A DNA stretch of 64,000 nucleotides, from positions 175,889 through 239,888 of the forward strand of contig NZ_JNZD01000009.1 of NCBI RefSeq assembly GCF_000725495.1. Reading direction: 5' to 3'. The notes beneath the pieces were generated by a model. It worked only from the letters and a program-made list of their open reading frames with translations. It was not told the DNA's origin and did no database searches. The DNA comes from Streptomyces aureus. GTDB lineage: Bacteria > Actinomycetota > Actinomycetes > Streptomycetales > Streptomycetaceae. A program made the translations under genes and the position numbers. Positions 1 to 8,866 of the stretch are shown here, in pieces. The stretch's first letter is position 1. Every line of letters begins with the position of its first letter.

Positions 1-1
1 C

Positions 2-1513
2 CCGCACGCGCACATCGCCGGGTTCGCCGCCGACGACATCAGCCACCTGGTGGCCGAACTCCTGGAGAACGCCACCGCGTTCTCGCCGCCCGACGTGCCC
101 GTCGAGGTCTCCGGCTGGCTGCTGGAGAGCGGCGACGTGATGCTCTCCGTGCAGGACGAGGGCATCGGCATGACCGACGAACGGATGAGGCACCTCAACG
201 TCCGCCTCACCGAGTTCGACCCCGAGGACACCTACGACCAGGAGAGCGGGGAGGGACTCGGCCTCGGCCTGTACGTCGTGGCCCGGCTCGCCCACCGGCA
301 CGGCGTACGGGTCAAGCTGCGCGAGCAGAAGCAGGGCGGGGTGGCCGCCGTGGTCGTCCTCCCGAAGGCGCTGCTCGCCGCCGCCCCGGCGTCCACCGTC
401 CCCTCCTCGGTCCGGATCGTCGGCGGAGCCCCCGCGGTGGCCCTGCCCGGCGCCGACGCCGAGGCCAACTCCAACGTGCTGCGCGGCCGTGCCGTCCGGC
501 GCGCCTCGGTGCCGGTCCCGGCCGACGACGACCCGCTGATCGCGGCGGCCGAGGCAGTCGTACGGGAGACCGCCGCCGACCCGCGGACGGCGCCCGAGGA
601 GACGCCGGCCGCCGAGGCCGCGCAGACCCCGGTCATCCCGGCGCCCCGCGGTCCCGAGCCGGCCGCGGAGCCGGAATCCGTCTCCGAGACGACGATGGAG
701 CTGCTGCTCCCGGAACTCGCCCCGGAAGTCCCCGCGTCGGACGCCCCCGCACCGGACGCCTCCGCGTCGGGGACCACCGGTCCGGACGCGGCCGGCGAGC
801 CGTCCGGCACGACCGGCGCGCCCGTCTCCGTGACGGCCGGCACTCTCGTGGAGCCGGCGCCCGGCGCCACCGCCGCCCACCCGGACGGCCCGGCCGCCGA
901 CCCCGCCCCGTCGACGGACCCGTTCGCGGAGCCGGACCTCTCGACGGACCCGTTCGCGGAGCCGGACCGCTCGTCCGACCCGTTCGCCGCGCCGGACCTC
1001 TCGACGGACCCGTTCGCCGAGCCCGTCCCCTCCGTGGACCGGTTCGCGGACCCGGACCCGTTCGGGGAGCCGGCGCCGCAGCCCGCCGCCGAGGCGCCCG
1101 CGCAGGCGCCGGCCGAGCCCGCGGCCCCGGTCGCGGCGGACCCGTACGCCATCGGCCCCGACCACCACGAGCGGGTGCCCGACGAGCAGCCCAGGCTCAC
1201 CGACAAGGGCCTGCCCAAACGCACGCCGAAGATCTCCGCCCCCGCCGCCGCCCCGCGGCCGCGCGTGGGCGGCGTGGACGCCGACGCACTGCGCCGCAGG
1301 CTCGGCGGGTTCCACCGGGGAGCGATCGAGGGCCGCCGCGATGTGGAGGCCGAGATCGCCGAACGGACGGGCGAGACCCCCACGCCCGAAGGACAGGCCC
1401 CGGCGGCCCCCACACCAGCACACGCGCCCGCAGGACCCGCGCCCACCGCGCACCGGACCGACGCACAGGACGTAGAAGCATCGGGGGGCACAGTCGAGGA
1501 GGCAAGCAGTTGA
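2..1513 (+). CDS. cvnA: Conservon sensor histidine kinase CvnA, 3' part
   Basis: The reading frame is open from the window edge, so the N-terminal sensor and membrane part lies upstream. The first visible residues form the N-box of a GHKL ATPase (ELLENATAFSPP). The G1 box (DEGIGM) and G2 box (GLGLGLYVVARLA) follow, within about 100 residues. The remaining 380 residues are a low-complexity Pro/Ala/Asp-rich tail, with a DPFAEPDLST-type unit repeated several times near residues 285-330. This matches the nitrate/nitrite-sensor-like kinases that head Streptomyces conservons, which act at the membrane with the downstream CvnB-D proteins in a G-protein-like complex. The stop overlaps the start of the next gene (TTGA), implying translational coupling. 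Confidence 0.9.
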   Translation, partial: PHAHIAGFAADDISHLVAELLENATAFSPPDVPVEVSGWLLESGDVMLSVQDEGIGMTDERMRHLNVRLTEFDPEDTYDQESGEGLGLGLYVVARLAHRHGVRVKLREQKQGGVAAVVVLPKALLAAAPASTVPSSVRIVGGAPAVALPGADAEANSNVLRGRAVRRASVPVPADDDPLIAAAEAVVRETAADPRTAPEETPAAEAAQTPVIPAPRGPEPAAEPESVSETTMELLLPELAPEVPASDAPAPDASASGTTGPDAAGEPSGTTGAPVSVTAGTLVEPAPGATAAHPDGPAADPAPSTDPFAEPDLSTDPFAEPDRSSDPFAAPDLSTDPFAEPVPSVDRFADPDPFGEPAPQPAAEAPAQAPAEPAAPVAADPYAIGPDHHERVPDEQPRLTDKGLPKRTPKISAPAAAPRPRVGGVDADALRRRLGGFHRGAIEGRRDVEAEIAERTGETPTPEGQAPAAPTPAHAPAGPAPTAHRTDAQDVEASGGTVEEASS

Positions 1514-2010
1514 CCGCGACCAGTACCTTCGGCCTGAGCAGCGAAGCACGTAACCTGCACTGGCTGCTGACCAATCTCGTCGAGGAGGTGCCCGGCCTCC
1601 AGTCGGTGGCGGTCGTCTCCTCGGACGGCCTGCTCCTGCTCTCCTCCGACCCCGGCCACCACGCCGAGGCGAGGACGGCCGACAGCGCCAGGCCGAAGGG
1701 TCCCAAGGGCTCCGCCGCGGACCTCGCCACGATCGTCTCCGGCATCGGCAGCCTCACCCTCGGCGCCGCCAAGCTGATGGACAGCGGCGGCGTCAAGCAG
1801 ACCATGGTCGCGATGGACGAGGGCAGCCTCTTCGTCATGGCGATCAGCGACGGCTCGCTCCTCGGGGTGCACGGCTCCGCGGACTGCGACATGAGCGTCG
1901 TGGCGTACCACATGGCGCTGTTCGTCGGCCGGGCCGGACACGTCCTGACCCCCGAACTGCGCATCGAGCTCCGAAAATCCATCGAGGCCGACGCTTCCGG
2001 GAGCGCCTGA
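1510..2010 (+). CDS. cvnB: Roadblock/LC7 domain protein CvnB
   Basis: A 166-residue protein of the roadblock/LC7 family (LHWLLTNLVEEVPGLQSVAVVSSDGLLL). In conservons this protein is thought to regulate the GTPase CvnD. It starts with TTG overlapping the stop of cvnA by four bases and is followed at once by cvnC, so it is an operon member. The fold is typical: an initial amphipathic helix, then the strand carrying VVSSDGLLLLSSD. The length is normal for the family. No other function is suggested by the sequence. Confidence 0.92.
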   Translation: MTATSTFGLSSEARNLHWLLTNLVEEVPGLQSVAVVSSDGLLLLSSDPGHHAEARTADSARPKGPKGSAADLATIVSGIGSLTLGAAKLMDSGGVKQTMVAMDEGSLFVMAISDGSLLGVHGSADCDMSVVAYHMALFVGRAGHVLTPELRIELRKSIEADASGSA

Positions 2011-2417
2011 TGACCGCGTCGAAGGCCAGGAAACTCCCGGTGCGCGGCGGCGACCGCAAGCCCGCCCGGGTACGGCCCTACTCGCTCACCGGCGGACGGA
2101 CCCGCTTCGGCCACGTCCTCCTGGTGGAGACGTTCGTGGCCGCGCTGGACGCCCCGGAGACGCGCAGGGAGCTCACCAACGGCTCGCTCACCACCCGGGT
2201 CATGCCCGAGATGCGGGCCATCGTCGAACTCTGCCGCCGCATGCGTACGGTGGCCGAGATCGCCGCACTTCTCAGGATGCCGCTCGGAGTGGTCCGCGTG
2301 CTCTTGAGCGACCTGGCGGACCAGGGAAAGATCCGTGTGTACGGAACAGGTCACGGACCGGGACAGCCGGATCGTGCCCTGCTGGAAAGGGTGCTGAGTG
2401 GACTCCGTCGTCTCTGA
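2010..2417 (+). CDS. cvnC: DUF742 protein CvnC
   Basis: A 135-residue DUF742 protein, recognisable by RVRPYSLTGGRTR near the N-terminus and by the winged-helix-like C-terminal half (TVAEIAALLRMPLGVVRVLLSDLADQGKI). The ATG shares one base with the cvnB stop, and the 3' end overlaps the cvnD start by 20 bases, so cvnB-C-D are tightly coupled. The family is the third component of conservons; its biochemical role is not established. The C-terminal helix-turn-helix-like segment could bind DNA or protein partners, which is inference. Confidence 0.92.
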   Translation: MTASKARKLPVRGGDRKPARVRPYSLTGGRTRFGHVLLVETFVAALDAPETRRELTNGSLTTRVMPEMRAIVELCRRMRTVAEIAALLRMPLGVVRVLLSDLADQGKIRVYGTGHGPGQPDRALLERVLSGLRRL

Positions 2418-3060
2418 CGCCGAAGCTGGCGTCGCCTCCGACGCCGAACCCGGCGTCGACCCCCTCCTCGACGACGAGGAGAACTTGCAGGCCTGGCAGA
2501 CGGACCGCACGCGCGCGCCGATCGCCACGAAGATCGTGGTGGCCGGCGGCTTCGGCGTCGGCAAGACCACGCTCGTCACGTCCGTCTCGGAGATCACGCC
2601 GCTCCAGACCGAGGCGCTGATGACCCGGGCCAGCGAGGAGACCGACGACCTCACGGGGACGCCGGACAAGCTGACCACCACGGTGGCCATGGACTTCGGG
2701 CGCATCACGCTCGACGACGACCTCGTGCTCTACCTCTTCGGCACGCCGGGCCAGCAGCGCTTCTGGTTCATGTGGGACGACCTGGTGCGCGGAGCGATCG
2801 GCGCGGTCGTCCTCGCCGACACCCGCCGCCTCTCGGACTGCTTCCCGGCGCTCGACTACTTCGAGAGCTGCGGACTGCCGTACGTCGTCGCCGTCAACCA
2901 CTTCGACGGCAGCGAGGTGTTCGAGCCGGAGGATGTGCGCGAAGCCCTCACGGTTCCTCCGCACATACCTGTCATGATCATGGACGCGCGCCGCCGGATC
3001 TCGGTCGTCGAGACCCTGCTCGCACTCGTCGGCCACGCGCTCGAAGTCAGCCCCGAATAA
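2398..3060 (+). CDS. cvnD: Conservon GTP-binding protein CvnD
   Basis: A small Ras-like ATP/GTP-binding protein of 220 residues starting with GTG inside the end of cvnC. Walker A is GGFGVGKTTLV (about residues 48-58), the G3-like motif is the region around FGTPGQQRF, and the base-specificity motif is VNHFDG. It acts with CvnA-C in a membrane-associated signalling complex. Four adjacent genes with overlaps define one operon. A start at GTG 2398 gives an N-terminal acidic tail before the G domain; starts further in are possible but lack a clear ribosome site. Confidence 0.92.
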   Translation: MDSVVSDAEAGVASDAEPGVDPLLDDEENLQAWQTDRTRAPIATKIVVAGGFGVGKTTLVTSVSEITPLQTEALMTRASEETDDLTGTPDKLTTTVAMDFGRITLDDDLVLYLFGTPGQQRFWFMWDDLVRGAIGAVVLADTRRLSDCFPALDYFESCGLPYVVAVNHFDGSEVFEPEDVREALTVPPHIPVMIMDARRRISVVETLLALVGHALEVSPE

Positions 3061-3094
3061 TCAGGGCCCCCGAGGACTGGGAGAAGCAACCCGC

Positions 3095-4348
3095 ATGCGG
3101 AAGATACTCGTCGTCGGAGCCGGCCAGTCCGGACTCCAGCTCGCCCTCGGACTCCAGTCCCACGGGTACGAGGTCACCCTGATGTCGAACCGGACCGCGG
3201 ACGAGATCCGCTCCGGCCGGGTCATGTCGACGCAGTGCATGTTCGACACGGCGCTCCAGCACGAGCGCGATCTCCAGCTGAACTTCTGGGAGTCCCAGGC
3301 GCCGAAGATCGAGGGCCTCGGGGTCTCCGTCGCGGTCCCCGGCTCCTTCGACCCGGGCCCCTCGCAGCGCGCCATCGACTGGGTCGGCAAGCTCGACGAC
3401 TACGCGCAGTCGGTGGACCAGCGGGTCAAGATGGCCGGCTGGATGGAGACGTTCGCGCAGCGCGGGGGCCAGCTGGTCATCCACGGCGCCGCGGTCTCCG
3501 ACCTCGACTACTTCTCCCGCGCCTACGACCTGGTGCTCGTCTCGGCGGGCAAGGGCGAACTCGTCTCGATGTTCGGCCGTGACGCCTCCCGCTCCCCGTA
3601 CACCGAGCCGCAGCGCGCCCTCGCGGTGTCCTACGTGCACGGTCTGGGCTCGCGCCCGGAGCACCCGGACTACGACGCGGTCCGCTGCAACCTGGTCCCC
3701 GGCGTCGGCGAGCTGTTCATCATGCCGACCCTCACCACCTCCGGCCGCGCCGACATCCTGTTCTGGGAGGGCATTCCGGGCGGCCCGCTCGACGTCTTCA
3801 ACGGCGTCAAGGACCCCGCCGAGCACCTCTCCCTGACCCTGGAGCTCATGGAGCGGTTCACGCCGTGGGAGTACGCGCGGGCCACGAACGTCGAACTGAC
3901 CGACGCGGGCGGCACGTTGTCCGGACGGTACGCGCCCACCGTCCGCAACCCGATCGGCCGGCTCCCCGGCGGCGGTCTGGTCCTCGGCGTCGCCGACGTC
4001 GTCGTGGCCAACGACCCGATCACCGGCCAAGGCTCCAACTCCGCCTCCAAGTGCGCCGCCGCCTACCTCGCCTCGATCGTCGAGCAGGGCGACAAGCCCT
4101 TCGACGAGGAGTGGATGCAGGCGACGTTCGACCGCTACTGGGACACCGCGCAGCACGTCACCAAGTGGACCAACGCGATGCTGGGCGTCCCGCCGGAGCA
4201 CGTCCTCAACCTGATCGGCGCCGCCGGCCAGCTCCAGCCCGTCGCCGACCGCTTCGCCAACGGCTTCGACAACCCGGCCGACTTCGAGAACTTCTTCTTC
4301 GACCCGGAGAAGACGAACGCCTACCTGGCGTCGGTCGCCGGGGCCTGA
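3095..4348 (+). CDS. Styrene-monooxygenase-type FAD-dependent oxygenase
   Basis: A 417-residue single-component-like flavoprotein. The N-terminus KILVVGAGQSGLQLALGL is a classical FAD dinucleotide-binding motif (GxGxxG). The rest matches the StyA/SMOA group (NPIGRLPGGGLVLGVADVVVANDPITGQG contains the second FAD-contacting motif). It follows cvnD by 34 bases, where other conservons often carry a cytochrome P450, so it is probably the oxidative output gene of this conservon. The final 17 residues are encoded within the left copy of a 28-bp direct repeat (4302-4329). The present 3' end may therefore have been supplied by the inserted element described below. The native substrate is unknown. Confidence 0.85.
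   Translation: MRKILVVGAGQSGLQLALGLQSHGYEVTLMSNRTADEIRSGRVMSTQCMFDTALQHERDLQLNFWESQAPKIEGLGVSVAVPGSFDPGPSQRAIDWVGKLDDYAQSVDQRVKMAGWMETFAQRGGQLVIHGAAVSDLDYFSRAYDLVLVSAGKGELVSMFGRDASRSPYTEPQRALAVSYVHGLGSRPEHPDYDAVRCNLVPGVGELFIMPTLTTSGRADILFWEGIPGGPLDVFNGVKDPAEHLSLTLELMERFTPWEYARATNVELTDAGGTLSGRYAPTVRNPIGRLPGGGLVLGVADVVVANDPITGQGSNSASKCAAAYLASIVEQGDKPFDEEWMQATFDRYWDTAQHVTKWTNAMLGVPPEHVLNLIGAAGQLQPVADRFANGFDNPADFENFFFDPEKTNAYLASVAGA
4302..4329 (+). repeat. Left attachment-site-like direct repeat
   Basis: Twenty-eight bases identical to 7693-7720. They encode PEKTNAYLAS in the intact monooxygenase gene. Divergence resumes on both sides, as expected for an att core. Confidence 0.75.
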
Positions 4349-4418
4349 CGGGCTTCTGACCTGCGGTGCGACTGTCGGCGTCTGTCGTTGTCTGTCGTCG
4401 CTGGTTCCTCTCGGACGG

Positions 4419-4462
4419 CCCACAGACGGCCCCAGGGATATCCCTGGGGCCGTCTCTGTGGG
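4419..4462 (+). terminator. Long hairpin downstream of the monooxygenase gene
   Basis: The two arms, CCCACAGACGGCCCCAGGGA and its complement, pair over about 20 bp with one 2-base bulge. The spacing suits a transcription terminator for the conservon operon or for the element boundary. The ACGGCCCAC motif in the arm also occurs repeatedly next to the right repeat (about 7600-7640), so it could alternatively be an integrase arm-binding site. Confidence 0.6.
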
Positions 4463-4703
4463 TGGTGTTCCCGCGATCCCGCTGGACCGCGCGGGCCTGT
4501 CGGCCACCGCTTTAGGAGCGAGGTGGGGTGATCACTGGCGTGACCAGGGAATCCCTGCCTCCGGCAGCGTGGGGCGGTACGCACCCTGGCGAACCTCGAT
4601 TCCCCGTGAGGCCCCGTCCGATCCGGCACGGAAGTGGCACGCCCCGCGGCCCAGTAGGGCACGAAGGGGGCGAGCTTGACGTCTCGATGGACGGCGTGGC
4701 TCG

Positions 4704-5414
4704 TTACCGCGACACCGGCAGCGGGGCCCACCGGTTGACCGGCCATGCGACGACGAAGGCCCGGCCGATGACTTGGTCCTCGTCGATCGTGCCACCGCCG
4801 GGCTGGTCCTGGTGGTACCGGGAGTCCTGAGAGTCCTGGCGGTGGTCACCCATCACCCAGATCCTCCCTTTCGGCACCTTGACCGGCCCGAACGGTTTGT
4901 CCCCGCAGGGGGTGTTGCCGGGGTGGATGAACGATTCGTCCATCGCCTTCCCGTTGACCTTCACCGGACCGCTTCCCGAGCATTCCACGGTGTCGCCACC
5001 CACCGCGATCACCCGCTTGATCAGGTCCTTCTCGTCCGTCGACGGCATCAGGCCGACGAAACTGAGCACCTTCTGCACCGCGTTCGGCTCCTCGGTCTTC
5101 TCAGGGAGCCAGCCACCCGGGTCGTGGAAGACCACGACCTCTCCGCGCTGCGGCTTGGATCCGAACCACGGCGTCAGCTTGTCGACCAGCACGCGGTCGC
5201 CAGGTTGCAACGTGTTCTGCATCGAGCCGGACGGGATCGAGAACGCCTGCACGAAGAACGTCTTGATGACCAGCGCGAGCACCAACGCGATGCCGATGAG
5301 AATCGGCAACTCCTTCCAGAACGAGCGCGTTTTCCGCCGGCGCTCACCCGCCGTTCCGTCGTCGGTTTCGTCGCCCCCGGATCTCGACCGTTTGCCGGCG
5401 ACAAGATCTTTCAC
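4704..5414 (-). CDS. lepB: Type I signal peptidase (element-borne)
   Basis: A membrane serine protease that removes signal peptides from secreted proteins. One transmembrane helix (about residues 34-56) is followed by the catalytic serine motif IPSGSM (Ser64) and the lysine motif LIKRVIAVGGD (Lys133), with GDHRQDSQDSR near the C-terminus. The GTG at 5414 was chosen because GGGGAGG lies seven bases upstream; an extended frame from 5573 would add 53 unlikely residues. Streptomyces normally encode a cluster of sip genes elsewhere. This copy stands alone between the two repeats of the decayed element, so it is probably an acquired extra peptidase. Confidence 0.9.
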   Translation of the reverse strand: MKDLVAGKRSRSGGDETDDGTAGERRRKTRSFWKELPILIGIALVLALVIKTFFVQAFSIPSGSMQNTLQPGDRVLVDKLTPWFGSKPQRGEVVVFHDPGGWLPEKTEEPNAVQKVLSFVGLMPSTDEKDLIKRVIAVGGDTVECSGSGPVKVNGKAMDESFIHPGNTPCGDKPFGPVKVPKGRIWVMGDHRQDSQDSRYHQDQPGGGTIDEDQVIGRAFVVAWPVNRWAPLPVSR

Positions 5415-5789
5415 AACCACGCCTCCCCTTGCGCCCGGTCCGAGCGCACCGTGTCCGAAGTGGTCCCTTGCGTGCAGAGCACAGGGCCCACCACAGCCAC
5501 AACGAGCGGGAGTTCCCGACTGCCGGAGCTCTCGGCCTGGCTCTGCGCCGGGCATGGCCCTCCCACACCTCAACCTGCCTGCCGTGTTATCCGGGGCCTC
5601 TCAGCAAGCTACGCGGCCGGCGGAGTCTCAATGGCTCCAAGCCGGCGGGCCACAGCCGACGAGCCTGCGAAGCCTCTGGACTCGCTCGATGCGAACTATG
5701 GGCAGGAAGGTCGTTGAGGTTTCCTCGACCGACCAGCCGGCGGGCTGCGGCGGGTGACGGTCAGCTACGGTTGGGCTGGTTGCTGTACT

Positions 5790-6239
5790 TCATTGGTGTA
5801 CAGCAGTTGGGGCATGGGCTTCCTTCTTCGAGTGTCTGGTCAGGATGCACCAGTTCATATCGTCGGGGTCCCCTACGGTCAGACCCACCAGCAAACGCCC
5901 CTTGTCCCGGTAAAGGCCGAACGAGATGTATTCGTTGCCCACGGCCACTTCGAGTTGCTGCTGATCGCTGAACTCGTCGATTCTCCAGGTGCCATCCCCG
6001 CCGACCTTCTGCGTGACCTTGCCGTCCAGTTCCATCTCGGTAGGGATGCCGACGGCGGACGCCGATCCGTCCGGCTTCAAGGTCACCGTGGTGCCACACT
6101 CTCGGGCGCGCCAGGTACCTACGAGCTGAGATTCGTGGACGTTCTTCGCAGACGGATAGCCACCCCATCCCACGCATGCGGAGACCGACAGCACCACCGG
6201 GGCCGAAATGAGTGCCCACTTCCATGCTCGGCTGTTCAT
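5790..6239 (-). CDS. Small lipoprotein, function unknown
   Basis: A 149-residue protein with a short charged N-terminus (MNSRAWKW), a hydrophobic core and a lipobox LSVSAC near residues 17-22, so it should be a lipid-anchored extracytoplasmic protein. The mature part has a lipocalin-like/beta pattern (QLVGTWRARECGTTVTLKPDGS, then TWRIDE), typical of small secreted 'LVGTW' proteins of actinomycetes. It lies upstream of the signal peptidase on the same strand, 375 bases apart. Confidence 0.8.
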   Translation of the reverse strand: MNSRAWKWALISAPVVLSVSACVGWGGYPSAKNVHESQLVGTWRARECGTTVTLKPDGSASAVGIPTEMELDGKVTQKVGGDGTWRIDEFSDQQQLEVAVGNEYISFGLYRDKGRLLVGLTVGDPDDMNWCILTRHSKKEAHAPTAVHQ

Positions 6240-6733
6240 CGGCCGCCCCCTTCGTACTGGTGGCCTGATCTTAGGCTTCTACCGATGATCTCGGCGTGCT
6301 GCCGCCGGAAAGGTACAAGTCCTCGCAGTTCAGGGCCTATCTCCTCGCAACATCACGTGGTGAATCCAGTAACCAGCCGGGGCAACATGCGGTCCGCACG
6401 CTACGACGCGGTCGGTGGAGTCTCAACGACCGAGTCACGTCGGCAGGGCGTCAGCCCTCGGATCATGGTGGCACCCCGCGCGGGACCCAACTTTTGAGGT
6501 CTGGCCTCATCCTTATCCGGTCGATTGAGGGGCCCCTCGACCTCCATCAACTTCTGTCGTGACCCGGTTCGCCTGCCCCTGAGGTTCGGCGTTGATCGGC
6601 CCCGTTCGCGCTTGTTGGTGTCAGCTGGTGATGTCAGGAATCGGGGCGCTCTTGACAGCGCGCCCATCCCTGTCCGAGTCGAACGTAGCTTTATCCAGGA
6701 GAGCATCGGAATGCTGGCACCTACGCTGCGGTC

Positions 6734-7432
6734 ATGGACGACCCTGTGCTCACCGCCCGCGAATTGGTGCGGGATCGGTTTCCCGCCGCCCAGGCCGCGT
6801 TCCTGGCTGGCAGTGTGCTGACCAACCGCCGGACGCCGACATCCGATCTGGACATCGTGGTCCTCTTGGACGGGCCGCCGGCGCCCAACCGGGAAAACCT
6901 GCTGTACCGCGGCTGGCCGGTGGAGCTGTTCGTACAGACCGAGGCCGTCTGGCGTAGCTTCGCCGACCAGGAGACCGCGAAGCGGAATTCGCCGTTGCTC
7001 GCCATGTGCTCTACCGGCGTGCTCCTCGTGGATACGAACGGGCTGGGTGCTTCGCTCCAGGCTGAGGCGCGAGAACGTTGGGCGGCGGGCCCACCTCCAC
7101 TCTCGGACCGTGAGCGTGAATACCAGCGGTACATCCTGACCGACCTGCTCGACGACCTGCGTGGCTGCGCGGACCCTGCCGAGCGGGTGCATTTGGTCTC
7201 GCACATGCTGCAGCGCGCGTCGGAGCTGGCTCTGCTGGTCGGCGGACACTGGCTTGGCGGAGGTAAGTGGTTGTCGCGGCGGCTGTCTGCGGCTGACCCC
7301 AGGCTGCATGGCGCGTTGACCGAGGCCGCCGTGCAAGCAATCGCAGGGCACACGAGCGTCTTCGCCGCAGCCGTGGCGGAGGTGCTAGACCAAGCCGGCG
7401 GCCCGCTGTGGGACGGGTATGCCATCCGATGA
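6734..7432 (+). CDS. Nucleotidyltransferase-domain protein (MNT/KNT type)
   Basis: A 232-residue protein. The N-terminus carries the polymerase-beta-type nucleotidyltransferase signature: GS (residues 26-27) followed by D-L-D (residues 38-40) in TPTSDLDIVVLLD. The C-terminal half is helical, like kanamycin-nucleotidyltransferase or HEPN-like accessory regions. It could transfer NMP to a small molecule, tRNA or protein; the sequence does not say which. Its 3' end lies immediately before the recombinase relic. The start codon is very close to a possible promoter and no strong ribosome site is visible. Confidence 0.8.
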   Translation: MDDPVLTARELVRDRFPAAQAAFLAGSVLTNRRTPTSDLDIVVLLDGPPAPNRENLLYRGWPVELFVQTEAVWRSFADQETAKRNSPLLAMCSTGVLLVDTNGLGASLQAEARERWAAGPPPLSDREREYQRYILTDLLDDLRGCADPAERVHLVSHMLQRASELALLVGGHWLGGGKWLSRRLSAADPRLHGALTEAAVQAIAGHTSVFAAAVAEVLDQAGGPLWDGYAIR

Positions 7433-7464
7433 GGTCGGTGGACTCCACGCGCCACCACAGGGGA

Positions 7465-7599
7465 CACGAACGCTCCAACCTCGGCCACAGCAACCCGGCA
7501 CTGACGCTCCGGATCTACGCGCACCTGATGCCGAGCAGCCAGGAACGCACGCGCAAGGCAATCGCGACTGTCTACGACAAGGCCCGGCACGCGGGCTGA
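7465..7599 (+). pseudogene. Tyrosine recombinase (integrase) C-terminal fragment
   Basis: About 44 residues (HERSNLGHSNPALTLRIYAH, then LMPSSQERTRKAI) match the end of tyrosine integrases: the LGHSNPALTLRIYAH stretch carries the conserved LGH box and the catalytic tyrosine in the YAH motif. The catalytic arginine and most of the protein are missing. It sits about 90 bases from the right copy of the 28-bp repeat, as an integrase gene normally does relative to its attP. Confidence 0.75.
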
Positions 7600-7692
7600 C
7601 GGCCCACAGACGGCCCACGGCCCGTCAACGGCCCACCTGTTGGAGAGAAGTTGCAGGTAGAGGGACTACAGGGCCGAGAGTCCACTTCTCCT

Positions 7693-7720
7693 ACCCGGAG
7701 AAGACGAACGCCTACCTGGC
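7693..7720 (+). repeat. Right attachment-site-like direct repeat
   Basis: A perfect copy of 4302-4329. The frame continues to a stop at 7746 (ending SVTGAAEA), so this is probably the displaced original 3' end of the monooxygenase gene. It also overlaps the last codons of the convergent NlpC/P60 gene. Confidence 0.75.
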
Positions 7721-8866
7721 CTCCGTCACCGGGGCGGCCGAGGCGTAGCCCTCGTCGGATCCGTCCGTCGCGCCCTCGGGGAGCTTCGGCGGCGTGTACT
7801 GCCGCAGGGGCTCCCCGTCCGGGTCCGGGCGAACGGCGCCCAGCAGGGGGTTCGCGGCGATGGGGGACACCTTGATCCGTGCCCCGGGCCGCGGTGCCTG
7901 CACCACCATGCCGTCGCCGACGTAGAGGGCGACGTGCGTGGCCTCGGGGAAGTAGACCACCAGATCGCCGGGGCGCAGACGGTCCAGCGGGATGTGCGGG
8001 AGCTCGGCCCACTGCTCCTGACTGGTGCGCGGGATGGGCCGGCCCGCCTCGCCCCAGGCCTGTGACGTCAGCCCCGAGCAGTCGTAGGCCTTCGGTCCCT
8101 CGGCGCCCCACTCGTACGGCTTGCCGATCTGGTCGACGGCGTAGCGCAGCGCCTCCTCGCCCTCCCGCGTGGGCGGCCGGACGCTGCTGAGGGCGCCGGA
8201 CGCCATGACCTTCCTCTGCGCCGCGTCCGTCCCCGACCGCTCGGCGCTGTTCAGCTCGGCGATCTGGTCCGCGGTCAGCGAGGCGAGCAGCCGCTGGACG
8301 TCGTCGAGGCGCTCGCGTACCTGGTCCCGCTCCTTCTTCTGCCGCGCTGCCAGCGAGAGCTGCCCGTCCAGCGCCTTGCGCGCCGCCCGCGCGAGCCCGT
8401 CGGTCCGCCTCTCGCCGCCCGCGACCCGCCGCACGGTCGCGGCCCGCTCCAGCGACAGCTGCCCGATCACGTGCCCCTGGTCGAGGGCGTGCTGCGGATC
8501 CCGGGCGAGCAGCAGCCGTACGTACGGGGAGATCCCGTCCCCGCTCTGGTACTGCTGCCGGGCCAGCCGTCCCGCGGCGACCCTGCTGTCCTCCAGCGAC
8601 AGCCGGGCCCTGGCGAGCCGCGCGTCGAGCCGGGCGACCTCAGCCTGCTGCTTCTTCAGCTTCTCGGCGGTCCCGTTGTACGTCTCGGTGGCCCGCTCGG
8701 CGTCCCGGTAGAGCCGCTGAAGGTCCGTCAGCAACGAGGCCACGGACTGTTCCGACGTCACCGCGTCCTGCCCCGGCTCCGGAACCGCCCCCGCGGGCGC
8801 GGAGGGAAGCAGCGCGCCGACCGCCACCGCTCCCGTACAGACCAGACGCAGAAGCCTTCCTGACAC
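7712..8866 (-). CDS. Secreted NlpC/P60 peptidoglycan hydrolase
   Basis: A cell-wall endopeptidase precursor of 384 residues. A signal peptide (GRLLRLVCTGAVAVGALLPSAPAGA) is followed by a long coiled-coil region (about residues 40-210) and a C-terminal NlpC/P60 domain with the catalytic Cys in YDCSGLTSQAW (about 263) and His in THVALYVGDG (about 311). The GTG at 8866 was chosen because GGAGG lies seven bases upstream. The arrangement resembles RipA-like enzymes that cleave peptide stems in peptidoglycan. The gene is convergent with the monooxygenase and its stop lies in the right att repeat. Confidence 0.92.
   Translation of the reverse strand: MSGRLLRLVCTGAVAVGALLPSAPAGAVPEPGQDAVTSEQSVASLLTDLQRLYRDAERATETYNGTAEKLKKQQAEVARLDARLARARLSLEDSRVAAGRLARQQYQSGDGISPYVRLLLARDPQHALDQGHVIGQLSLERAATVRRVAGGERRTDGLARAARKALDGQLSLAARQKKERDQVRERLDDVQRLLASLTADQIAELNSAERSGTDAAQRKVMASGALSSVRPPTREGEEALRYAVDQIGKPYEWGAEGPKAYDCSGLTSQAWGEAGRPIPRTSQEQWAELPHIPLDRLRPGDLVVYFPEATHVALYVGDGMVVQAPRPGARIKVSPIAANPLLGAVRPDPDGEPLRQYTPPKLPEGATDGSDEGYASAAPVTEAR

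Larger units (their letters stand above)
4302..7720. mobile_element. Decayed integrated element at the 3' end of the monooxygenase gene
   Basis: The stretch lies between two perfect 28-bp direct repeats (4302-4329 and 7693-7720), both encoding PEKTNAYLAS from the monooxygenase C-terminus. Next to the right repeat is a C-terminal fragment of a tyrosine recombinase (7465-7599). This is the expected footprint of site-specific integration into the end of a gene that restores the reading frame. The cargo is an extra type I signal peptidase, a lipoprotein and a nucleotidyltransferase. No replication or transfer genes remain, so the element looks immobile. Between the genes, 5415-5789 and 6240-6733 show no convincing coding sequence. 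Confidence 0.7.

Noticed and set aside
232..1941. Long minus-strand open frame antisense to the CvnA/CvnB genes
   Set aside because: It mirrors the high-GC codon bias of the plus-strand genes and has a low-complexity Ser/Gly product with no family.
3047..4507. Long minus-strand open frame opposite the monooxygenase
   Set aside because: Antisense shadow of a well-supported flavoenzyme gene; composition is Arg/Val/Gly-rich without motifs.
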